From Perkinsus olseni (Eukaryota > Perkinsozoa > Perkinsida > Perkinsidae), in contig JABANP010000423.1 in the NCBI GenBank assembly GCA_013115135.1, forward strand, positions 1 through 46,914: a DNA stretch of 46,914 bases, in the 5' to 3' direction. Position 1 is the first letter of the stretch. Every line of letters begins with the position of its first letter. The position numbers were made by a program, and so were the translations under genes. Under the pieces are notes generated by a model. That model saw nothing but the letters and a program-made list of their open reading frames with translations, was not told the DNA's origin and did not search any database. Below are positions 31,980 through 41,100 of the stretch, piece after piece.

Positions 31980-33955
31980 ATGCGTTTCACTGGCGTCGCC
32001 GCGACTCTTCTCATGTACCATTCGACGGTAGGTTGATCGACTCTGTCTCGAAGCTGACATATTGTTAGTAGGTGCTGCAGCACTGTGAAGGAAGTGTGCG
32101 GTATCGCAAAGGCTACACTTCCGTTCAGGCGGACTCTGACAACTCGGATAGAGAAGAGGTACTATCCAAGTAAAGAGGGCTCTACACAATGAGTCCATTA
32201 GGGACCATCCGGGCTGGGGTCGAGCCCTACGGGAAGTCTGGACGACATCGTCACCAGAAACTCAGAGGTAGGGCCAACACTTGAAGTTGACACCCACATA
32301 CAGAGTGGCAACTCGGGTGCTACCCCGAGCTCCGGTGACGCTTTAAAGCTGAAGAAAACGGTAGGCTGGTGTCTTGCTCCGCAGGGAGGTCTTCCGGATG
32401 AGACTGGTGTCATAAAACCCTTCGTCCCGCCCAATATTGAAGCTTGGAAGACCCACTTCATACAGAGGACTTTGACCATCTCAAAGAGGCAACGTCTGCG
32501 GATGGGGTTGGGTGGATTAACAAGGCCACCGGATGAGAATATTACCTACACTTTCAACAGCTGGACGTGCCTCGAGGGCGAAGGCTTGGTCTTTGCGGTG
32601 AGTTTCCTCGGCGTAGGGCAGTACGGCAACTCTGAGTATAATTTTGCACACTCCACTTAGTAATAGAGCGACCAATGGGAGCACCTAGCTCAGCACAGCC
32701 TGGCAATCGTATTCTGTGGTGCTCGGGCTCCCGATTGTTGACCGCGGTGAACTAGACTGTGTCTCTTCCGTTAGCTGGAAGTGCCGAGCTTGTTGTACAC
32801 ACTGGAGGGAAAAGAAGCTAAAAAGGTGTGACGGCCCTTCAGTCCTTCGTGCGCTTGCTTCTATTTCTCCTCAGATCGCGGAAGTGCAGAAACTCTGTGG
32901 TGCACCGCCGAACCAAAGCAGCAGCACGAAATACGTAAGAACCTCTGCTACTCCTAGCTGAAACGTCCCATTGACGAGCAGATAACGGTATGCACAGTGA
33001 AGCTCACCAAGCTGCCACAAGCATTCATCGACCCAAAGAGCGGTCTGCCTACCATTAAGATGAAGGCCAGCAGCGTTAACACGCGCGTCACTGACGATAT
33101 GACAATCGAGTTCATCTACGATAACACGGGCGACGCATATGGGGCCTTTATGGCCCATGCCCTGAGGCTTGAGAAGTTCTACAAGGTACAAGCTTAAGCC
33201 ACTGGATACGCCGTCGATGCTTCATGCCTTCGACGATTAATCTCCACTCAGGAAAGTCGAGCCGGGAAGGAGGACCTCGGTAGTCATCACGTGCTTCAGT
33301 CCAAGGCCCAGGGTTTCAAAAAATTACATGATCCTTGGTGGACCAAGGTCCGCACTGGGGAACTATCTTAAGTGCTCATGAGTGAAGTGTGCACCATCTC
33401 TCCACTACTCAGGGCCAGGACACCTCCGGTGAAAGCTCCGATGATGATTCTGATGACGATTCTGAGTCGGACTCGACTTCATCGAGTTCGGGTGAATCGA
33501 CCGCTGATGATGTTACCTTGACTTGCGAGGGTTACAGAAGCGACGATACCGCTTCGGAAACGTCTTTGATCGCCCGTTCGCGCATGCCGCCCCTCGCCTT
33601 CGACATTATAGGATATGTAGGTGCATTGGGTCCCTCAGAAACCTTAGAGTCGTCCGAGTTTGTTTCAGGACTTCTTCAGCCCCCATGGAACGTGGATAAA
33701 GGACATTGTTACCATGGAGATCGCCCCTCGTGCATGCATTCCCTTCACATCAACCAAAGGGCAAAAGATGATGTTCACTCCCATTTGTGAGTCGACCAAA
33801 TTCTCGGCTCGCCCGTGAGCTTCGCCTTTCTTTCAGGCTCTACTTTCAGAGGACCGGTCTCGGACGCAGCAATTGAAGCTTACATGGTCCAAGTGGGAGT
33901 CTCGGAAAGTTTCTGCCGGGCCACAGCGGAGGTTTTCACCCTCACCGCCGTTTAA
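31980..33955 (+). CDS. Secreted protein, ten exons, 460 aa
   Basis: Exons 31980-32027, 32072-32158, 32202-32597, 32775-32825, 32875-32934, 32982-33185, 33252-33347, 33413-33616, 33669-33786 and 33837-33955 give 1,383 nt with every junction in phase; eight of the nine introns are phase 0. It starts MRFTGVAATLLMYHST, a likely signal peptide. Exon 3 is a large N-terminal domain (VIKPFVPPNIEAWKTHFIQR, NITYTFNSWTCLEGEGLVFA). Exon 6 has VCTVKLTKLPQAFIDPKSGL, loosely like ICKVTLTSASDPPQK of the 2908 gene. Exon 8 begins with a Ser/Asp-rich linker, and the C-terminus (APRACIPFTSTKGQKMMF, SFCRATAEVFTLTAV) has paired Cys. Family unknown. The clean splicing argues that it is functional. Confidence 0.75.
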
Positions 33956-34815
33956 TACTCAGTGCGTGGTCCTAATATGAAGTCCTTATGCGGAGTTGCG
34001 ATCAGGATTACCTCGTCGGCGGGAATGAACAGACCAGGAAGGCGGAAGAAGATAAGAAAATTATGACCGAAATAACGAAGAAGGTTCCGTACGACACCAC
34101 TGGTCGTGACAAGAAGGAAATCTACATTCTACCAAGGATGGTGCCTCTGAGCTAGACCGTTTGCGAGAGACGCCGAAGTTATAAATACGAAAGAGCTCAT
34201 TGTCGTTGTCCGTGTTTATGTTGGTCTGAATAGTGAACGGTGGATTTGCGTTCAGCATTGTCTCTCAGTGTATCGTCCTCTTCAAGGGCAAACAGAACCA
34301 TCACATCCACCCTTGTCGAAACCACTCGTCAGGCGAAATCTCATTAGAACCCATTATCGATTGACGCTCAATCACTCTCTCCATACTCTTGGGCCTGTGT
34401 ATAATCATAACTGGGAGGGCGGTACATGCTGAAATACACTGCTGACCGCCGCCTCTGGTGATGACTCTTCACGCAGGTTGCCTGCGTGTCCGAGTCAATG
34501 AGAACACCACCACCAGATTCAAGTGTGTAATGTATCCTAGATGACCGGCGGCGGGTCGCCCGTCCCTACGAACGGAACCTTCTGAGATTAAGTTCTCAGC
34601 TCAGCTTATTAACGTACGCCTTGAGGCGTACAGTCCGAGAACGGTAGGCAACAGAGTGGTGGATTCTGTTGCCATTTATTCATTCATTTCGCCCCACATT
34701 CACTTACGATTCTGGCTGGGAAAGTGCGATGGGACCTTCGCCGTGTAAAGGCTTCTAAAGTCCGGTTATCTTTCGCTCCGAGGCATAAGCCCCCGCGACT
34801 CTAGATGAACTTTGG
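33956..34815. other. Intergenic region
   Basis: No supported gene. Only short frames and a small palindrome (CGCAGG..CCTGCG near 34475) are visible. Confidence 0.3.
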
Positions 34816-35025
34816 ATTCCGACTCCCCTTTCCCAGTTATTAGTACCCTTCCTTCGGTGCCTCCTTCTTGCTGCTTCCTTTGTCCTCATCCTTATTACCA
34901 CCCTCCTGTTCGAATACCTCCTGTTGAGCCATCACTTCACACTGCATGTCCACTGCTGTGGCAAGCTTCTCACGAGACGCCTTCAGTCGGGCGATTTCGT
35001 ATCTAAGGTTGAAGCAGGCCTCCCA
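34816..35025 (-). pseudogene. Copied fragment of a VPS13 exon
   Basis: These 210 bp match 30159-30368 of VPS13 without gaps and with about a dozen substitutions. That source encodes the exon with SWEACFNLRYEIARLKAS and MQCEVMAQQEVFEQ. Both ends of the match are abrupt. The fragment lies 241 bp left of the large LTR element and has no VPS13 context, so it is a dispersed duplicate rather than an exon in use. Confidence 0.8.
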
Positions 35026-35266
35026 TGCGTCATCTCATAGTAGTGTACATGCATTATACTTGATACTCGAGAACAAACCTGCAGCCATTCGTGACCCGAG
35101 TAACCGGCCAATCGTTACCTCTGCAGGCCACCGTCTGTGACGAGAGTCAACCTAAGATACGCTAAAGCATAAGACTGGAAGGAGAGGATTGGGAGCGACT
35201 GTTAACACAAATCAGAGTGGAAAGGGGAAGACAATCTTGTTCATCAGTGAGTTCAGTAAAATCATT

Positions 35267-35592
35267 TGTTATGGGACGAACTTCGGCCCATTTCTGTCAC
35301 TCGCCACGAAAACCTACGGCCCGTATATGGGACACTCGTCCCTTGTGTTGTGACGATTGCTTCATAGTGTTGCAAGCTGAGCTACACAGCTATAGCGCTA
35401 GAGAGTGTTGCAGCGTCATACTCATAAGTACGTGTGAATTCCATAGTGGATTCGTGGATTCGTATCTACGTATTATCGTATTTATTGTACGCTTGGAAGT
35501 GTACTCTAAGGTGCAAGGTTTGGATTGCGTTATCTATAAGTTGGGTTATTACGTAGCGACAAGTCTATCAAACTTGCGTTCATACCTTGACA
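35267..35592 (+). repeat. 5' LTR
   Basis: 326 bp, TG...CA ends. It differs from the 3' LTR by T/C near 35467. It contains one copy each of TTCGGCCC and ACGGCCCG. Confidence 0.95.
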
Positions 35593-35598
35593 TCTAAT

Positions 35599-35611
35599 TG
35601 GTAGCAGCTCC
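35599..35611 (+). other. Primer-binding site
   Basis: TGGTAGCAGCTCC starts 6 nt after the 5' LTR. TGG pairs with tRNA CCA, and TGGTAGCAG fits the 3' end of initiator methionine tRNAs, a common primer in this class. Confidence 0.65.
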
Positions 35612-35649
35612 TTGTTCAACGACTTGTGCTACATTATATCGTTACTATG

Positions 35650-35782
35650 TGTGCCATGACTGAGGCTCAACAAGGGATGAGGGTGTTGTAACAGCTCACA
35701 CAAGAGCGTAATCCATGGTGGAATCGCACAAGAGGGTTAGAGGATCGAGTAAGAGAGCAAGTGACCAAGGTATTGGTCAACA
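35650..35782 (-). repeat. 3' LTR of nested element (133 bp)
   Basis: Left copy of the direct repeat. On the element's strand it starts TGTTGACCAATACC directly after the purine tract. Confidence 0.9.
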
Positions 35783-36033
35783 TCCTCCCCCCCTTTTTTT
35801 AAAAAGTGTGTGTTCATCGGTCAAGACATGTGAAGCGCAATTAATCATCAAAATGGAGTGGGATGCAAAATGTGTATACATAGCAGGTAATTGATAAGAA
35901 GGTTTACAATATATCGTATAAGAATAAATAGCGGATCATCACAAACGGTTTGTTGTGTTGAAGTAAATAACACGTAGAGTGAAAGTATACAACGGATACT
36001 AATCATCGATGAGGGGTTAGCGATAGGCAGGTG

Positions 36034-36579
36034 TTAGTCCGTGTCGTAATCGTCGTGAATGGGCACAGGAAGAGTGTCATAAGCGTTGTCGTCACAGTAG
36101 CCATAGGGGTCGTGGGTTGGGTGGGGAAGGGTCGTAGTGGGACAAGGCGAGAGACCGGCATATCGGCTGCAGGGAGTAGCAACGGGGTCAAGTGCCAGAG
36201 TAGTAGAGCGGTTGCCGATATGACGTTGAAGATGGAGCGCGGCATCGTGAGAAAGGAGAGAGTGGGAGCAACCAGTGTCAATCACAAGGCGAGAGGAACC
36301 GAAGGCTGGAGACCGTACGGTGCAATCAGCAGGTGAGGGGGCGGCATGGGCGGAGTCGGCAACGCAAACCATAGTGGTAGGGGAAGGCGAAGTAGAAGGT
36401 TGTGGGGTGGAGCTGGCAGGATTGTGCTTGTGGAGATAGGGCGGCCGGTCATCAGTGCGGCCACAGTAAGCGGCAAGGAACGTTGTGGGAGTGTTGGCAG
36501 GGACGTGGTCAGTGCCAGAGAGGCTGAGGTCGTAGGTGAGGAGGAGACTCGGGTTCTGTGCGCCCACGGAGGCAGGCAA
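36034..36579 (-). CDS. Aspartic protease-like remnant of nested element
   Basis: A 181-codon minus-strand frame with a Pro/Thr/Ser-rich N-terminal half and SSRLVIDTGCSHSLLSHDAA, the DTG active-site motif of retropepsins. It lies in another frame from the upstream SAM-like ORF; a run of nine G (36588-36596) at the overlap is a likely slip or indel point. It stops before any RT region. Confidence 0.65.
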   Translation of the reverse strand: MPASVGAQNPSLLLTYDLSLSGTDHVPANTPTTFLAAYCGRTDDRPPYLHKHNPASSTPQPSTSPSPTTMVCVADSAHAAPSPADCTVRSPAFGSSRLVIDTGCSHSLLSHDAALHLQRHIGNRSTTLALDPVATPCSRYAGLSPCPTTTLPHPTHDPYGYCDDNAYDTLPVPIHDDYDTD

Positions 36580-36805
36580 GGGGGCCTGGGGGGGGGCGGG
36601 AGAGAGAAGTAGTACTTGAGGTTGAAGTACAAAAGGGCTTGCAGTGAAGCTGAAAAAGTCGGCGCATCGCCGCTTTCATAGCAGGCGAGGCGTCTTGAGC
36701 TCGGAGGTGCTCGTCCAAGTCAACAGGGGTCAAGTAGTGTAGAGCTTCGACGGAGTCAAGGCCGAGGAACTCGAGAAGAGGCCCGGGTTCTCCACCATGT
36801 GCCAT
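36509..36805 (-). CDS. SAM-like Gag N-terminus of nested element
   Basis: ATG at 36805 lies inside the last bases of the LTR, so the ORF spans the LTR/PBS border. It encodes LLEFLGLDSVEALHYLTP and LDEHLRAQ...MKAAMRRLF, resembling a SAM/Gag helical domain. Past about 36600 the frame is no longer meaningful and coding continues in the protease frame. Confidence 0.55.
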   Translation of the reverse strand: MAHGGEPGPLLEFLGLDSVEALHYLTPVDLDEHLRAQDASPAMKAAMRRLFQLHCKPFCTSTSSTTSLSRPPPGPLACLRGRTEPESPPHLRPQPLWH

Positions 36806-36930
36806 GACTGAGGCTCAACAGGGGATGAGGGTGTTGTAACAGCTCACACAAGAGCGTAATCCATGGTGGAATCGCACAAGAGGGTTAGAGGATCGAGTAA
36901 GAGAGCAAGTGACCAAGGTATTGGTCAACA
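36798..36930 (-). repeat. 5' LTR of nested element (133 bp)
   Basis: Right copy of the direct repeat. It is followed on the plus strand by the CTATG duplication that contains the outer gag start codon. Confidence 0.9.
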
Positions 36931-36932
36931 CT

Positions 36933-38101
36933 ATGCCTGGAGAATTTCAGTTTATCGAGAAGGATGTGACTCTTGCTGGCAACACGGCTTATGATGAGTT
37001 TATTGCCAATGGTGCTTCTGAGGATTTGGCGGAAAGGGCCCGTACTTCGGCCCGGGAGAGCGCAACTGCTCATAATGAGGTAGTGCAAGCCGCTCGAGCT
37101 TGTGGTTATGGTTCTGGTACGGCGACTTCTTCTTCTGCTTCTCCTGATGCTCTTGGAGTTTCTAGCCCGTCTTCTACGGTCGTACAGATCGTTCAGTCTC
37201 CTATGCCTGAACGATATGATGGGATCGCTGATTTTGAGGACTGGTTGAGGCGTTATGAGGCAGACGCTAGAGGTTCTGGTTGGACTATGAGTCAGATGGC
37301 TGAGCGTTTGGGAAACTACTTGCGTGGTACTTATTTTGAGGTTTGGCACCAGCATTGTTCTAAGACCGATTTTGAGGCTGATCGTAAGGCGTTGTTGGAT
37401 ATGTTTGCTTTGGTTCGGCCCGATGAGATCCTGGATAAGTTCAATTCGTTGACTTGGGATAGGTCTACGCGAGTGGTATCTTTTCTTACTATGTTACGCC
37501 GTTATATGACCAACTATAACAAGACCTTACCGGCTGACCATAAGCTCTCTTCCACTCATATGGACAAGATGATAATGGACCGGATGATTGCTAACGCCCC
37601 CGATGGAGCCAAGTCCGTACTCCGTCGTAGGCAGCCCAAGACTATTCAAGAGGTATGCGAGATCTTCGAGGATTTCAAGGAACGAGTTCCTGCTAAGTCT
37701 GGTGGTCCTGCGGCAGCTGGTATAGCCTTGGGTGGCACTGCAACCGACGATCATGTGTCTAAGCTCATCGATAGTATCGATTCGATACCTTTACGGCCTC
37801 TCAGAATGCTATGGTGGGATCTATTACGAAGTTGGTGAACCAGATGAAGGATACTGGTGGTAATGGATTCGGCCCGAATGGTGGTAGGAGGTCTCAGAAG
37901 GGTAAAGGGAAGAAGCGTATCCCGAAGTGTTACTTATGCTCTGATGCTCATTGGGCTCTCTCTTGTCCGTTCAAGAAGCATGATCGTGGTTGTTTTATCT
38001 GTGGTTCGTCTGACCATATGGCCCGGTCGTGTCCTCAGTACTCATCGTTTGTGACTGCCATTGCTAACAAGAAGGCTAGCGGTGTGTCGGGAAACTGTTA
38101 G
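36933..38101 (+). CDS. gag: Gag of the large LTR element
   Basis: ATG at 36933 (MPGEFQFIEKDVTLAGN) opens an alpha-helical capsid-like region, including YDGIADFEDWLRRYEADARG and FEVWHQHCSKTDFEADRKAL, typical of Ty3/Gypsy Gag. At about 37788 the frame must move -1 (CCT then TTT) to reach IPFTASQNAMVGS and the C-terminus with two zinc knuckles: CYLCSDAHWALSC (spacing 2-3-4) and CFICGSSDHMARSC (canonical 2-4-4). Gag ends TAG 38099-38101. The upstream frame change has no canonical slippery heptamer and is probably a one-base indel in this copy. Confidence 0.85.
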
Positions 38102-41100
38102 GGCGCTCGCCTGACAGCCCGCGAGCGCCGCAAGTTGTACTATATCCTTTTGGGAGGAACAATGGTTTGTTCCTCTATGCTGATCTTCTCTTTGACCAAC
38201 GTCGAGTTGGTCCGTTACGCTGCTTGGTGGATACTGGCTGTTGTTCTACTATGGTGGCAAGGCGGGTGGTTCCTCGTGAAGTCGAGATTCGGCCCGTTAC
38301 CGGTCCTTCTCTTATGACGATTGATCGTTCTATCTGTACGTTTTTGGGAATGACTCCTTTGACTGTAGAAGCCTATGATGGTGACAAGGCTAGGAAGGGG
38401 ATGGCCCCGGACCGTGTTGATCCGAGGTTCCCTTTCCGTGTTGAAGCTTTGGTGGTGGATTCTCTTGCTTATGACTTGATATTAGGGCATGATTTTATGT
38501 CTCACTATGGGTTGGATATTCAGTATTCGGCTACTCCGATTCAGATTGTTGGTAACCCCCCGTTGAAGGAACCCTCGTCTCTTCCATGGTTTGTGGAGCA
38601 TCCCGTGCAAGCAGCCAACTTGAAGGGCAAGGCAGAGTCCTATTGCCTGTCGTCACAGCACACTTCCTGCGCTGCGACTTCGCCCGATAACGACTCCTTT
38701 GATTTGTCTTGCCCGGAGTATTTGGTGGCTGGCGCTGGTACCAAGATTAACGTGGTGCCTTTGACTGATGAGGAGTTACGTGAGAAAGGTTGGCCTATTC
38801 CGAGATTCAGTTCGGCCCCGACACCTTCCGCGACTTCGGTACCACCCGCTTCGGACTTGGTAGCGGCTGGGATGTGGCCTCCGCCTGGTTATGAGGATAC
38901 TGATGACCTTCAAGATGACCCGCTTGCGGATCCGTTGAGGTTTGCTGTTCCGGACTTCCGTGATACGTCGATACAGTTACCCGAGTTTTGTTCTTCCCCT
39001 TCGGAAGAGCAGCGCTCCGTAGCTGCTCTATGTGAGGAGTTCTCTGACTTGTTCGCGGTTCGGCCCGGTTTCTGCAATTCGGCTTCGCATTGCATCAACA
39101 CTGGTTCTAATTCTCCTCTTTGTGAGCGTGTTCGGCCCTTACCTCATCGCTGGAGAGAAGAAGTGTCTGCTATGTTGCAGGAGATGGAGTCTCTTGGGGT
39201 TATTCGTCGAAGTACTTCACCTTGGCGCTTTCCGTGTGTCTTCGTTCCGAAGAAAAACGGTAAGGTCCGTATGTGTATTGATTATCGTGGTTTGAATCGG
39301 TTATGTGAGACGGAGGCTTACCCTGTTCCTCGGCCCGATGACGTCCAAGAACATCTCGGTAATGCGAAGTACTTCACTACATTGGACCTTCGAAGTGGTT
39401 ATTGGCAAGTACCTGTTCGGCCCGAAGACCAAGCTAAGACTGCGTTTTGCCCTGGCCCGGGGTTCCCGCTATATGAATGGCTTCGTATGCCCTTTGGTCT
39501 AGCCTCAGCTCCGGCGACTTTTCAGCGACTTATGGACTCTTTGGTCGGAGACTTACCGTTTGTCAAGTGTTACCTGGACGACCTGTTGATCTTCAGCTCA
39601 TCTTTGGAAGAGCATTTGGCCCACCTTCGACAAGTCTTCGAGCTTTTACGAGCAGCTGGCTTGACTATTGCCGCTGAGAAGTGTGCTATTGCTGAGACCT
39701 CGGTGGATTACCTTGGTCACACCTTCGGCCCGTCTGGTATGACTCCTGATATTAAGAAGGTTGAGACTATTCTGCGATGGCCTGTGCCCGGCTCTGTGCC
39801 TGAGCTTCGGTCCTTCTTGGGATTAGCCAATTATTATCGAGGGTTCCTCCCACACTTTTCTGAGAGGACTAGGCCTTTGTACGAACTGTTGACGGAGAGT
39901 ATCAAGCTGAAGACTTCGGCCCTACTTCCTTGGACGGATACTTGTGAAGCCGCTATGGTAGACGTGAAGGAGAGTTTGGCCCGGTTACCATTGCTCACCT
40001 ACCCCGATTTTACTCGGCCCTTTCAACTCATTACGGACGCTAGCGACGTGGCTATTGGAGGAGTTTTGGAGCAAGATGGTGCTCCCCTCTCGTTCTTTAG
40101 TCAAGCACTGACTAGTACTCAGCGTCGTTGGCCGGTGTATGAGCGTGAGGCCTTTGCGATATTCCGTTCGTTGGAGCGATTTCGGAATTTATTGTTGGGA
40201 TATCCCTTGGAGTTGATTGTCTTTACTGACCATAAGCCATTGACGTTTTTGGAGACTTCTACGACGCCTAAGGTTCAACGGTGGATGCTGAGCCTTTGTC
40301 AGTATTCCTTCTCCATCCAGTATCGGCCCGGTAAGGATAATGTGGTGGCAGATGCGTTATCACGACTTCCTTCGGCCCGTAGTGATATGGATATTGAGCA
40401 ACCTGAGCCGCCTGTTCATCCCGCTGCTATGTTGGCCCCGGTTTGTCTTGGCTCTGGCTTGGTGCACCAACTGGATATGGAAGTCCTGAAGAAGGAGCAG
40501 TTCGCCGACAGTGACCTACGACGGGTGATGAAGAGGCTATTTGGTGAACGTTCTGATGATAGAGATGAGCGGTTTAGCCTATATGCTGCAAGACTGTTGG
40601 AGTTCTCCTTGGAGGATGGAGTCCTTATGTATACTCGAGAGGTATGTGATGGTCGACAGCCGCGAGTAGTGCCGGTTATCCCTTCGTCACTCAAGGATCG
40701 TATGCTATATGAGGCTCATGAGTTACAAGGACATCAAGGTCTCCAAGCGACTCGTCGTTGGTTACAGTCCCGATGCTATTGGCTGGATATGGAAGATGAC
40801 GTGCGACTTCATCTCTATTGTTGTTCGAAGTGCTTCCCGTCGACAACTGATTCGGAAGGTGAGGAGCCTTATAGGCCCGCTATGATGGCAACTTTGGCGA
40901 GCTTCGTATTGGATGACCCTTCGGCCCGACCTGTTGTGGCTGGGAATGTATCTGGCGTTCGGCCCGTTATCCCTTCTGCCTTGGTCACGGCATCTGAGGA
41001 GTGGTCCAAGGAGGATATACGACTACGACAAGATGAAGATGATGTTATCCGTCTGGTGAAGGAGCGCCTACGAGACCAGCAACCTTTCGGTCGAGCAGCA

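Larger units (their letters stand above)
35650..36930 (-). mobile_element. Nested non-autonomous LTR element (1,281 bp), antisense
   Basis: 133-bp direct repeats (35650-35782 and 36798-36930, one difference) have TGT...ACA ends. A 5-bp duplication, CTATG, flanks the insert (35645-35649 and 36931-36935). On the minus strand the order is LTR, TGGTGGAGAACCCGGG (PBS-like, directly adjacent), coding remnants, polypurine tract (A7 G7 AGGA at 35800-35783), LTR. There is no RT or integrase, so it must be mobilised in trans. Confidence 0.9.

Noticed and set aside
32361..32384. A 24-nt in-frame GT-AG stretch in exon 3 of the 31980 gene
   Set aside because: It is open in frame and much shorter than the other introns; it is kept as coding, though it cannot be excluded.
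37785..37795. A second programmed frameshift inside gag
   Set aside because: The site (ATACCTTTACGG) is not a slippery heptamer and has no following stem; a one-base indel in this copy is simpler.
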